From Ga0074130 sp035492055 (GTDB taxonomy: Bacteria > Pseudomonadota > Gammaproteobacteria > Burkholderiales > Rhodocyclaceae): a stretch of 32,683 bases of DNA. The position numbers and the translations under genes were made by a program. Below, piece after piece: positions 25,169 to 32,683 of this stretch. A model generated the notes under the pieces. It ran no database searches and had not been told where the DNA came from. It was given only the letters and a program-made list of their open reading frames with translations. Position 1 is the first letter of the stretch. The number at the start of each line of letters is the position of its first letter. Where the stretch lies: contig DATJJR010000037.1 of the NCBI GenBank assembly GCA_035492055.1, positions 1 through 32,683 of the forward strand, read 5' to 3'.

Positions 25169-27754
25169 TTATTTCTTGGCGGTACTGCGTTTCTTCGGCG
25201 CGGCCTTGGCTGCAGTTTTCGGCTTGGATTTTTCGTCCGCGACCTTTTCTTCGCCTGTGGCTGCTTTGCTTGCCGCCTTGGCCGGCGCTTTGGCAGCTCT
25301 TGGCTCAAACTCGAAGCCGGTCTTGCCGTCAGGCTGGCGAACGAGGAAAGCAGAGAACTTGCGCTTGGTGCGATTCGAGACGAAACCCTTGAGCAGATCG
25401 GTTTTGCCTTCTTCCAGCAGTTTCGTCATCTGCGTGCGATCGATTTCCTGCTGCAGGATGATCTTGCCCGAACGGAAGTCACAGCTCTTTGCGGTGCCGA
25501 CGGACTTCTCGCAAACGTAAGACATGCCGTTGTCGTAGACATTGCTCTGGCATTTGGGGCATTTGCCGAGTGATTCCTGGCCGCTGAAATCGACCTCTTC
25601 GTCGTCGCCTTCGTTGCTCTGGCCAAAATCGAATTCGGGCTGGTTGTCGGCGTTGAGCTTGATGATGGCGGCGAAGGCGCGGCCCATCTTGCTGCGGAAG
25701 CCTTGCAGGGGACCGACCACGCGTTGCGTCAGCAATTCTTCGACCTCAGCTGTTTCGTACTGACGGCCGGCGACAACCTTCCAAAGGGAGAAGTCGCACG
25801 CCTTGCATTGGAACTTCTTGTAGTTCTCCTGGATGACACCGCCGCACTTGGGGCACGGCGCATTGATGGTGGCGAAGGCTTCTTCGGGAATCTCGCCGTC
25901 CTTGATGCGCGTCACCATGTCCTGCGTGGCGCGGGCAATGTGCTGCATGAATTCGTCACGCGGCAGCTTGCCGGCCTCCATCTGCTTCAGCTTGTATTCC
26001 CATTCGCCGGTCAGTTCGGGCGAGCGGATTTCTTCAATGCCGAGCTTGTCGAGCGCGAACAGCAACGAGAAGGCTTTCGCTGTGGGTTGCAGTTCACGGC
26101 CGTTGCGGTGAATGTATTCCTCGGCAATCAGGCCTTCGATGGTGGCGGCGCGCGTGGCCGGCGTGCCGAGACCGCGCTCAGACATGGCTTCACGCAGTTC
26201 ATCGTCTTCGACCAGCTTGCCAGCACCTTCCATGGCCGACAATAGCGTGGCTTCTGAATAACGTGCTGGCGGTTTGGTTTGGTTCGGTTTTACAGCAACG
26301 TCGTTGGCCCAGACGCGCTCGTCGGGTTTTACCGGCACCAGTGCCTTGCTTTCCTTGCTGTCGTCTTTTTCATCATCGATGTCGGCTTCCTTGCCGTAGA
26401 CGGCGAGCCAGCCCGGTGTCACCAGCACCTTGCCTTCGGTCTTGAAGGCTTCGCTTTCGACACGCGTTATGCGTGTCGTCACATTGAATTCGGCGGCGGG
26501 ATAGAAGATGGCGAGAAAACGTTTGACGACGAGGTCATAGAGCTTTTGCTCCGCTTCCGACAGGCTCTTCGGCAATTGCCCGGTGGGGATGATGGCAAAG
26601 TGGTCGGAGATCTTGGCATTGTTGAAAATGCGCTTGTTCGGATGCACCCAGCCGGAACCGAGAATTTCGCTGGCGAAGCCTTCATAGGGTGAATCGGTCA
26701 TTGCGCGTAGCGTGTCCTTGACCGAACCGATGTAATCCTCAGGCAGGCAGCGGCTGTCGGTCCGTGGATATGTGAGCACCTTGTGGCGCTCGTAGAGTGC
26801 TTGAGCGATGGACAACGTGGTCTTGGCGGAGAAGCCAAAGCGACCATTGGCTTCACGCTGCAATGAGGTCAGGTCATAGAGCAGCGGCGACATTTGCGTT
26901 GTCGGCTTGCTTTCTTCCGTGACGTCACCGTGCTTGCCCATGCACTTCTTGCGAATTTCCTCAGCCTTGGTTTTGTCCCACAGGCGTGAGGCTTGGGCGT
27001 GTTCGTCGTTGCCCTTCTTGAACTTTTCGTCGAACCAGCGGCCTTTGTAGTTGCCAGCGACGGCGCCGAATTCGGCCTCAACTTCCCAGTAGTCGCGCGA
27101 GACAAAGGCGCGAATCTTTTCTTCCCGTTCGACGAGAATTGCCAGCGTAGGGGTTTGAACGCGACCTACAGGTGTCTTGTGGAAGCCACCTTCCTTGGAG
27201 TTGAAGGCGGTCATGGCGCGCGTGCCGTTGATGCCGATCAGCCAGTCGGCTTCGGAACGGCAGCGAGCGGCATCAGCGAGCGGCAGCATTTCCTCATCGC
27301 TGCGCAGATGCGCAAAACCTTCCTTGATCGCACCTTGCGTCATGGATTGCAGCCACAGGCGACGCACCGGCTTGGTGGTTTTCTCGCTCATCGCATGTTG
27401 TGCGACGTAGCGGAAAATGAGTTCGCCCTCGCGGCCCGCGTCACAGGCGTTGATGAGCGCGGATACGTCCTTGCGCTTGATGAGGCGTGTCAGGAGTTTC
27501 AGGCGATCGGCGGTCTTTTCAATTGGATTGAGCGCGAAACGCGGTGGGATGACAGGCAGGTTGGCGAACGACCATTTGCCCCGCTTGACTTCGTATTCCT
27601 CCGGGACTGTCAATTCCAGCAGATGGCCGATAGCTGAGGAGAGCACGTATTGATCGCTCTCGAAGTAATCGTCCTGCTTGGTAAAGCCGCCCAGTGCCCG
27701 GGCGATGTCGGCGGCGACGGAGGGCTTTTCGGCAATGATGAGCTGCTTGGTCAT
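25169..27754 (-). CDS. topB: DNA topoisomerase III with zinc ribbons and basic tail
   Basis: Type IA topoisomerase of 861 residues. The Toprim domain opens with LIIAEKPSVA and has DAGREGE at 105-111. The active-site tyrosine is Y329 in LTYPRTDSR. After the core come two zinc ribbons (C634/C637/C650/C653 and C732/C735/C748/C758), each followed by a repeat with GRAFAAIIKL or KRKFSAFLVR. The last about 43 residues are rich in K and A, like a histone H1 tail. The start at 27754 avoids a non-conserved N-terminal extension. E. coli TopB lacks such ribbons and tail, so this is the betaproteobacterial long form. It handles decatenation and recombination intermediates. Confidence 0.94.
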   Translation of the reverse strand: MTKQLIIAEKPSVAADIARALGGFTKQDDYFESDQYVLSSAIGHLLELTVPEEYEVKRGKWSFANLPVIPPRFALNPIEKTADRLKLLTRLIKRKDVSALINACDAGREGELIFRYVAQHAMSEKTTKPVRRLWLQSMTQGAIKEGFAHLRSDEEMLPLADAARCRSEADWLIGINGTRAMTAFNSKEGGFHKTPVGRVQTPTLAILVEREEKIRAFVSRDYWEVEAEFGAVAGNYKGRWFDEKFKKGNDEHAQASRLWDKTKAEEIRKKCMGKHGDVTEESKPTTQMSPLLYDLTSLQREANGRFGFSAKTTLSIAQALYERHKVLTYPRTDSRCLPEDYIGSVKDTLRAMTDSPYEGFASEILGSGWVHPNKRIFNNAKISDHFAIIPTGQLPKSLSEAEQKLYDLVVKRFLAIFYPAAEFNVTTRITRVESEAFKTEGKVLVTPGWLAVYGKEADIDDEKDDSKESKALVPVKPDERVWANDVAVKPNQTKPPARYSEATLLSAMEGAGKLVEDDELREAMSERGLGTPATRAATIEGLIAEEYIHRNGRELQPTAKAFSLLFALDKLGIEEIRSPELTGEWEYKLKQMEAGKLPRDEFMQHIARATQDMVTRIKDGEIPEEAFATINAPCPKCGGVIQENYKKFQCKACDFSLWKVVAGRQYETAEVEELLTQRVVGPLQGFRSKMGRAFAAIIKLNADNQPEFDFGQSNEGDDEEVDFSGQESLGKCPKCQSNVYDNGMSYVCEKSVGTAKSCDFRSGKIILQQEIDRTQMTKLLEEGKTDLLKGFVSNRTKRKFSAFLVRQPDGKTGFEFEPRAAKAPAKAASKAATGEEKVADEKSKPKTAAKAAPKKRSTAKK

Positions 27755-27776
27755 GGGCGGCAACAATATAAAAGGC

Positions 27777-27810
27777 TGAAATGAAAGCGGCGCATCATAA
27801 GGTGCGCCGC
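27777..27810 (-). terminator. Hairpin with short T-rich tract between smg and topB
   Basis: On the minus strand GCGGCGCA pairs with TGCGCCGC (arms 27803-27810 and 27787-27794, eight-base loop), followed by TTTCATTTCA. It lies 24 bases past the smg stop and 32 bases before topB. The interrupted T-tract suggests partial termination, so topB probably receives some read-through. Confidence 0.6.
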
Positions 27811-27834
27811 GTTCTGTGTGCAAGTCCTGAAGGT

Positions 27835-28308
27835 TCAGTGGCAGAGCCGACTGTCACCATCATCCTCGTCGTCTGCGGCAAGCAATTCTTCAAGCAAGAG
27901 GGTGTCGAGGGAGTGCTGGTGGCGCCACATCACCATCAGCACGATCACCTTGAGCTTGGACAAGCTGAGTGCGGAATCGGTTGCCATGGCGCGTTCAATG
28001 ACCAATTCGCGCAGGGCCGGTGGTAGCGCGCCGGCCTGTTCGAGGAAGGTCAGGAAGCCTCGGCAATCGGTACTGAGCATGGATTGCTCTTCATCCACAT
28101 ACACACGCACAGAAGGGCGCGTCGAACTGTTGACGGCGACTTCATGTGCATCCGCATCATGCTCTTGTAGACCGGCAAGCCAGTCGAGGGCTTCATGAAT
28201 TGCTTCTTCCTCGAACCCGATGGCCGACAGCTTGCGCGCCAGAACGGATGGTTCCGGACAAGCTTCGGGCAGGTAATTCTCAAACAGATAAACGAGGATG
28301 TCGAACAT
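27835..28308 (-). CDS. smg: Smg family protein (DUF494)
   Basis: Small acidic, mostly helical protein of 157 residues. It begins MFDILVYLFENY, the hallmark of the Smg/DUF494 family, and ends with a run of aspartates and glutamates and then SRLCH. Smg is encoded next to dprA in many proteobacteria. Its function is not established. AAGGGGG lies about ten bases before the start codon. The dprA stop is 48 bases upstream. Confidence 0.93.
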   Translation of the reverse strand: MFDILVYLFENYLPEACPEPSVLARKLSAIGFEEEAIHEALDWLAGLQEHDADAHEVAVNSSTRPSVRVYVDEEQSMLSTDCRGFLTFLEQAGALPPALRELVIERAMATDSALSLSKLKVIVLMVMWRHQHSLDTLLLEELLAADDEDDGDSRLCH

Positions 28309-28327
28309 GTGGCGGGCCCCCTTCGAG

Positions 28328-28356
28328 AACGCCGCACTTCCTCTCTCCGCGGCGTT
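28328..28356 (-). promoter_or_regulatory. Stem-loop between dprA stop and smg start
   Basis: AACGCCGC (28328-28335) and GCGGCGTT (28349-28356) pair perfectly. The 13-base loop read on the minus strand is GGAGAGAGGAAGT, which is purine-rich and Shine-Dalgarno-like. The element abuts the dprA stop codon and precedes the real smg ribosome site. No T-run follows, so a role in RNA stability or smg translation is more likely than termination. Confidence 0.45.
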
Positions 28357-29481
28357 TTAACCGAGCTTTTGGTAGCGACCGCCAGGCAAACTGGCGATGC
28401 GACCATCAAGCTCCATGGGCAACAGCATCGCAAGAAGAACTTCAGGTGTCAATCCGCTGCGTTCACCGAGTGTCTCCAGATCACAGGGTACATCACCCAG
28501 CATATTGATTAGTTTGAGTTCTTCATCGCCAAGCGGTGTTGTTTCTGCGGGGATGATGGAAATGGGGCTAACGACAGCCTCCCATTTCAATTCTTCCAGG
28601 ATGTCCTCTGCAGATTCGACCAGTTTGGCACCCTGGCGGATCAGTTTGTGGCAGCCGCGGGCCAGTGCCGAATGGATCGAACCGGGAATCGCGAAAACCT
28701 CGCGACCGGCCTCGGCAGCGAGTCGTGCCGTGATCAATGAGCCGCTGCGCTCGGCCGCCTCGATGACAAGACAACCAAGACCGAGTCCGGCGATGATGCG
28801 GTTGCGACGTGGGAAATTGTGTGCAAGTGGACCGGTGCCGAGCGGAAACTCGCTGAGGATAACGCCTTGTTCGGCAATATGCCGGGCTAGGTCGGCATTG
28901 CGCGCCGGATAGATGCGGTCAATGCCGGTGCCGATGACGGCAATGGTTGAGCCTTTACCCTTCAGGCCGCCACGATGCGCGGCAGCGTCAATGCCCAATG
29001 CCAGTCCGCTGACGACAGCAAGGCCGGCGTGCGAAAGATGAGTGGCAAATGCTTCGGCATCGAGTTCGCCCTGCCGCGTGGCGTTACGGCTGCCGACGAC
29101 AGACAACATGGTTTGCTGCAGCAGTTCGACGCGACCTTTGGCGTAGAGCAGGGGTGGCGGATCGTTGCTGGTCAGCAGTGCCTGCGGGTAGGCACTGTCG
29201 GCGAGCGTGAGGATGTGATTGCCGGCTTCGCTTGCCCAGTCGAGTGCGGTTTCGATGGTGGCGTTGGTGCTTGGCGCGTTGGCGTGGTCGGCGAGTTGTG
29301 CGGCGAGTGTGTCGCCGATGACGGCGCGCAGCTCGTTGCCACGCGCCTTGAAGATTGCCAACGGCAGGCCAAAGGCCTGCAGCAGTTTGCGCTGACCGAC
29401 GCTGCCCAGTCCGGGAATCAGCGTCAGTCGCAACCAGTCGGCCAGTTCGGCCGATACGTTTTGCTCAGGGTGTTTCGACAA
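28357..29481 (-). CDS. dprA: DNA-processing protein DprA
   Basis: Cytosolic protein of about 374 residues that binds incoming single-stranded DNA and loads RecA during natural transformation. The Rossmann core has SVVGSRNAT, SGLALGIDAAAHRGGL, GTGIDRIYPARN and PLAHNFPRRNRIIAGL; a C-terminal winged-helix domain follows. I choose a TTG at 29481 because GAGGT lies eight bases upstream and the protein then begins close to the conserved region; an ATG at 29511 has no ribosome site and would overlap the LysM gene by 47 rather than 17 bases. The overlap implies coupling. Confidence 0.93.
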   Translation of the reverse strand: MSKHPEQNVSAELADWLRLTLIPGLGSVGQRKLLQAFGLPLAIFKARGNELRAVIGDTLAAQLADHANAPSTNATIETALDWASEAGNHILTLADSAYPQALLTSNDPPPLLYAKGRVELLQQTMLSVVGSRNATRQGELDAEAFATHLSHAGLAVVSGLALGIDAAAHRGGLKGKGSTIAVIGTGIDRIYPARNADLARHIAEQGVILSEFPLGTGPLAHNFPRRNRIIAGLGLGCLVIEAAERSGSLITARLAAEAGREVFAIPGSIHSALARGCHKLIRQGAKLVESAEDILEELKWEAVVSPISIIPAETTPLGDEELKLINMLGDVPCDLETLGERSGLTPEVLLAMLLPMELDGRIASLPGGRYQKLG

Positions 29482-30538
29482 CGTCGCCAACCTCGACCGG
29501 ATCGTCGGCATTCATGACCAGTGCGTAGGAGACGCGATCGAAAACACGGAAGACGAAGACTTGGCCATTGGTTTCTTCCGGCGTCTGGTAGGTGCGCTTG
29601 TAACCGTTGAAATGATTGTCCACAGAACGGCTGGCGCGCAGCAGGCTGAACACATCACCGACGTCGACGCCGTCCTTGGTCCCACGTGAAATACTGATCA
29701 CGGCGTAGCGGCCGGCGGCTCCAACGGCGTCGGCAATGGTCAGTACGCGACCGCGAATGTCCTGATCCGGGGCATGTGGCATGTAGGCGATGACTTCCGG
29801 TGCTGGTGCGGGGACGAGCAGGTCGTTCCGCATCACTTCAATGTCCGAGCGAGTGACTTGCAACGTGGCTGGATCCCCGGTGGTAGTCAGGCGCGCACTG
29901 CCAACGTAGATGGCCTCGTAGCCGAGTCGCTTGCCGCTGTCGGGGTCGCGCAGTTCGCTGCCCGGGCGGTAGATCAACCACGTACGCTCAGCATCACCCT
30001 TGATTCCCGTGACGTAAATGCGGTCGCCCGCGCCGAGCGAAATGCGGTCATTCTCAGCGGCGACAATATGCGGCAAGGTTTCGGTTTGCTTGCTGTCCAT
30101 GACGAGCGGTTGCGTTAACCATGGACGAATCAGCTCGTAGGGAATCGAGCTGATGGCCTTCTTTTGCGGCTCGACATAGATGTGAGGCTCGACTTTGACG
30201 TCGGGCACGTTGCTGTCGCCGCACGATTGACCTTCAATGCACAGGCGCGGCTGGCCGTCGGTGTCGTACACGAGTACCAAGGTCTGGCCCGGGTAGATCC
30301 AGTGCGGGTTCTTGATGTCGGCCTTGTTCATGCGCCAGAGCTCGGGCCAGCGCCACGGCTTCTTGAGGAACTTGCCGGAGATGTCCCAGAGCGTGTCGCC
30401 GCGCACGACGGTATAACGCGCCGGTGCGCCAGGCGCAACTTCCAGCGGGGCCGTAGCTTTTGCAGCGGCCTCGGCACTGACGGAAACAAACGACAGGCCG
30501 AGTGTCAAAATCAAAGCGGCAGATATAATGCGACGCAT
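29465..30538 (-). CDS. Exported LysM-domain protein
   Basis: Protein of 357 residues. A signal peptide (about 1-25) is followed by one LysM peptidoglycan-binding domain at about 42-90 (YTVVRGDTLWDIS, ending YPGQTLVLVY) and a long C-terminal region of beta-rich sequence with no enzyme motif I recognise. It should sit in the periplasm attached to the cell wall. GGAGAT precedes the ATG and a promoter is predicted 28-56 bases upstream. It begins the run LysM-dprA-smg-topB and is divergent from def, an arrangement common in betaproteobacteria. Its role may be structural or in wall maintenance. Confidence 0.92.
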   Translation of the reverse strand: MRRIISAALILTLGLSFVSVSAEAAAKATAPLEVAPGAPARYTVVRGDTLWDISGKFLKKPWRWPELWRMNKADIKNPHWIYPGQTLVLVYDTDGQPRLCIEGQSCGDSNVPDVKVEPHIYVEPQKKAISSIPYELIRPWLTQPLVMDSKQTETLPHIVAAENDRISLGAGDRIYVTGIKGDAERTWLIYRPGSELRDPDSGKRLGYEAIYVGSARLTTTGDPATLQVTRSDIEVMRNDLLVPAPAPEVIAYMPHAPDQDIRGRVLTIADAVGAAGRYAVISISRGTKDGVDVGDVFSLLRASRSVDNHFNGYKRTYQTPEETNGQVFVFRVFDRVSYALVMNADDPVEVGDVVETP

Positions 30539-30565
30539 GCAGGCATCTCCAGTAATGGTCGCCCG

Positions 30566-30594
30566 ATTCTGCCGTCAAGTTGCTTTGCAATCAA
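30566..30594 (-). promoter_or_regulatory. Predicted sigma70 promoter of the LysM-dprA operon
   Basis: On the minus strand TTGATT (30589-30594) and CAGAAT (30566-30571) are separated by 17 bases, matching the consensus at 4/6 each. Transcription would start about 20 bases before the LysM gene's start codon. This is the only plausible promoter seen for the packed minus-strand genes down to hemE, although internal promoters are likely. Confidence 0.4.
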
Positions 30595-30613
30595 CAATAT
30601 CAGTGACAAATTT

Positions 30614-31117
30614 ATGGCTTTACTTCCGATTCTGAGGTATCCGGACAACCGTCTGCACAAAAAGGCAGAGCGCATCAAGGAAGTCACGGATGAAATCCGC
30701 ACATTAGCCGCCGACATGGCCGAGACCATGTACGCCGCGCCGGGCATCGGCTTGGCGGCGACGCAAGTGGATCGGCATATCCGCTTGATCGTGGTCGATG
30801 TGTCGGAAGACCAGTCCGGATTGCTGACCTTCATCAATCCCGAAATTATCGAGAAACAGGGCGAATGCGTGGGCGAAGAAGGCTGCCTGTCCGTGCCCGG
30901 TATCTACGAAACCGTGACACGTGCCGAGCGCATCAAGGTGAAAGCGTTGAACCTGCAGGGCAAACCGTTCGACATGGAGGCCGATGGTCTGCTGGCCGTG
31001 TGCATTCAGCACGAGTGCGACCATCTGCTCGGCAAGGTGTTCGTCGAATACCTGTCCAACTTGAAGCAGACGCGGATCAAGAGCAAATTGGTCAAGCAGG
31101 CGCGCATCACCGCGTGA
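30614..31117 (+). CDS. def: Peptide deformylase
   Basis: Metalloenzyme of 167 residues that removes the formyl group from new polypeptides. All three motifs are present: GIGLAATQ (44-51), EGCLSVPG (89-96, metal ligand C91) and QHECDHLLG (132-140, ligands H133 and H137, catalytic E134). The frame is open back to 30164, but that part is antisense to the LysM gene and I start at ATG 30614 (MALLPILRYPD). The ribosome site is weak. fmt follows after seven bases, pairing removal and addition of the formyl group in one operon. Confidence 0.97.
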   Translation: MALLPILRYPDNRLHKKAERIKEVTDEIRTLAADMAETMYAAPGIGLAATQVDRHIRLIVVDVSEDQSGLLTFINPEIIEKQGECVGEEGCLSVPGIYETVTRAERIKVKALNLQGKPFDMEADGLLAVCIQHECDHLLGKVFVEYLSNLKQTRIKSKLVKQARITA

Positions 31118-31124
31118 CCTTTGC

Positions 31125-32135
31125 ATGAAGCTGATTTTCGCCGGCACACCCGAATTTGCCGCACAGGCACTCGAAGCACTGATTGCCGCCGGTCATGAGA
31201 TTGCACTTGTGTTGACCCAGCCGGATCGCCCGGCCGGGCGCGGCATGCAATTGCAGGCCAGTGCGGTCAAGCAAGTGGCGCTCAAGCATGGCATTCCTGT
31301 GTATCAGCCGGAAAAGCTGCGTGATCCGGCGACGCATGCGCCGATTCGCGAGGCCGCAGCCGACTGCATGGTGGTGGCTGCGTACGGCATTATTTTGCCG
31401 CAGACCGTACTTGACCTGCCGCGCATCGGTTGCCTGAATATTCATGCTTCGCTGCTGCCACGCTGGCGTGGCGCGGCGCCGATTCAACGCGCCATTGAAG
31501 CAGGCGATTCTGAAACTGGCATCACGATCATGCAGATGGACGCCGGTCTCGATACCGGACCGATCGTCGCGGCCCGCGCGATCGCGATCGACGCGCGGGA
31601 TACGGCCGGCACGCTGCACGACCGGCTGGCGACACTCGGCGCCGGCATGATCGTCGAAACGCTCGAGCGCCTCGCGCGCGACGGGCGGCTGCACTCCGCG
31701 CCGCAATCGGACGCAGGCGCCACCTACGCGGCCAAGATCGGGCGCGCCGATGCACTGATCGACTGGTCACAGCAGGTCGCGGTACTCGATCGACGCATCC
31801 GCGCGCTGTCGCCAGTGCCGGGGGCCCTCGCCGGGTGGCGCGGCAGCCTCGTGAAGGTTCGCGCCGCCGTTCCGCTCGGCGCGTCCGCGCGTGACGAATC
31901 GGGGGCACCGCGCGCCGCGGGTGCGAACGGCAACGACATCGCGCGCGGCCATGCGCCGGGCACGATCATCGCGGTGGGCCGCGAAGGCATCGACGTCGCC
32001 TGCGGTCCCGAGACGAATCCAGGCGTGCTGCGCCTGATCGCCTTGCAGCCCGCCGCCGGCCGAACGATGTCCGCGCACGCGTTCGCGACCGGGCGCGGCA
32101 TGGCACCTGGACATTCCTTCGAGGCCGGCCGATAA
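31125..32135 (+). CDS. fmt: Methionyl-tRNA formyltransferase
   Basis: Enzyme of 336 residues that formylates Met-tRNA for translation initiation using 10-formyl-tetrahydrofolate. The catalytic residues N105, H107 and D143 lie in CLNIHASLLPRWRGAAP and MDAGLDTGP. The C-terminal OB-fold domain (about 210-336) is slightly long, with an A/G/R-rich insertion near 255-280. The frame is intact, but the DNA changes character inside the gene: about 62% G+C over 31141-31560 and about 75% over 31561-31980 by hand count, with a shift to GCG, CGC and GTC codons. The break falls at the end of the conserved MDAGLDTGP motif, which suggests recombination or a chimeric join. Confidence 0.94.
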   Translation: MKLIFAGTPEFAAQALEALIAAGHEIALVLTQPDRPAGRGMQLQASAVKQVALKHGIPVYQPEKLRDPATHAPIREAAADCMVVAAYGIILPQTVLDLPRIGCLNIHASLLPRWRGAAPIQRAIEAGDSETGITIMQMDAGLDTGPIVAARAIAIDARDTAGTLHDRLATLGAGMIVETLERLARDGRLHSAPQSDAGATYAAKIGRADALIDWSQQVAVLDRRIRALSPVPGALAGWRGSLVKVRAAVPLGASARDESGAPRAAGANGNDIARGHAPGTIIAVGREGIDVACGPETNPGVLRLIALQPAAGRTMSAHAFATGRGMAPGHSFEAGR

Positions 32136-32142
32136 ACCCCCG

Positions 32143-32683
32143 ATGCAGCATGAGCAGATACTGGCGGCACTGGCCGTCACGCGCGTTTTCGATGGCGCCA
32201 ATCTGCGCGAGGCGCTCGCAGCCGTCGACGACAAGAGTCCGTTGCGCGGCCGCACGCTGGTCCAGGAGCTCGCCTACGGCACGCTGCGGCATTGGGGCAC
32301 ACTGGACGCAATCGCTGCGGCCCTCGCGCGAAAGCCCATCGCCGATCCGCTGCTCCGCGCGCTGATGGCCGTCGCGCTCTATCAACTCGATCACACGCGC
32401 GCCCCGGCGTTTGCCGTCGTCGATCGCGCGGTGGCCGCGGCCGGCGAAGCCGTCCGCCCTGCGGCCAAGTCGTTGGCGAACGCATTGCTGCGCCGCTATC
32501 TGCGTGAAAAGGAGGACGTGCGCCGGTCGATCGAAAAAGACGACGTCGCGCGCTGGTCGTACCCGCAATGGTGGATCGGTCGCATCCGGCGCGACCATCC
32601 GGTGGACTGGCAGGCGATCCTCGAAGCGGGCAACGCGCGGCCGCCCCTCACGCTGCGCGTCAATCGCCGCGTCGCCGGACGCG
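32143..32683 (+). CDS. rsmB: 16S rRNA m5C967 methyltransferase RsmB, 5' part
   Basis: Partial gene: 180 codons from ATG 32143 run open to the window end. The N-terminal half is a NusB-like RNA-binding domain with LREALAAVDDKSPLRGRTLV, ELAYGTLRHWGTLD and AVDRAV-type helices, followed by YPQWWIGRIRRDHP and LTLRVNRR, the usual entry to the methyltransferase domain, which lies outside. RsmB (Sun/RsmF family) methylates C967 of 16S rRNA. It starts seven bases after fmt, the usual def-fmt-rsmB order. It shares the higher G+C of the 3' half of fmt. Confidence 0.9.
   Translation, partial: MQHEQILAALAVTRVFDGANLREALAAVDDKSPLRGRTLVQELAYGTLRHWGTLDAIAAALARKPIADPLLRALMAVALYQLDHTRAPAFAVVDRAVAAAGEAVRPAAKSLANALLRRYLREKEDVRRSIEKDDVARWSYPQWWIGRIRRDHPVDWQAILEAGNARPPLTLRVNRRVAGR

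Noticed and set aside
30164..30613. 150-residue N-terminal extension of peptide deformylase
   Set aside because: It is antisense to the LysM gene and def proteins begin at the MALLPILRYPD-type sequence found at 30614.

Overview
The window is a stretch of betaproteobacterial chromosome. This is judged from the gene content (atpIBEFHAGDC; the LysM-dprA-smg-topB block beside def-fmt-rsmB; ubiE with a Tim44-like gene and ubiJ; PhoBR) and from the proton-type c-subunit sequence. I cannot fix the order; both Burkholderiales-like and Rhodocyclales/Nitrosomonadales-like features are present. Nearly everything is core housekeeping. There are no tRNA or rRNA genes, CRISPR arrays, insertion sequences or phage genes that I can see.

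Layout. 8-1234 (-): an LplT-like MFS transporter. 1418-8557 (+): the complete F1Fo ATP synthase operon, with a good sigma70 promoter, a stem-loop between atpD and atpC, and a strong bidirectional terminator. 8574-11363 (-): a ubiquinone block (DUF971 gene, ubiE, Tim44-like gene, ubiJ), with a terminator-like hairpin just before ubiJ; ubiB does not follow. 11546-13563 (+): phoB-phoR with a candidate Pho box. 13722-18257: a c-di-GMP pair, an EAL-CBS-GGDEF-Cache-like protein (+) facing a large PilZ-like protein (-) that is translationally coupled to a HIT protein. 18371-19186 (-): a FAH-family hydrolase carrying a Tat signal. 19339-30538 (-): priA, hemE, ubiX, rapZ, mvaB, topB, smg, dprA and a LysM protein, mostly tightly packed or overlapping. 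30614-32683 (+): def, fmt and the 5' part of rsmB.

How it fits together. The ATP synthase and the ubiquinone genes (ubiE, ubiJ, ubiX) serve respiration, and hemE supplies haem. PhoBR senses phosphate. The EAL/GGDEF and PilZ-like proteins probably form a local c-di-GMP module. priA, topB and dprA handle DNA. def, fmt and rsmB serve translation initiation and the ribosome.

Most worth a second look: (1) an abrupt rise in G+C and a change in codon style inside fmt at about 31560, continuing into rsmB, which suggests recombination or a chimeric join; (2) a Tat-exported FAH-family enzyme with an intact active site; (3) DnaA-box-like sites in the 306-bp gap upstream of priA; (4) the unusual c-di-GMP protein and its PilZ-like neighbour; (5) hairpins placed where they could tune atpC and ubiJ expression. 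I see no clearly new multi-gene system.
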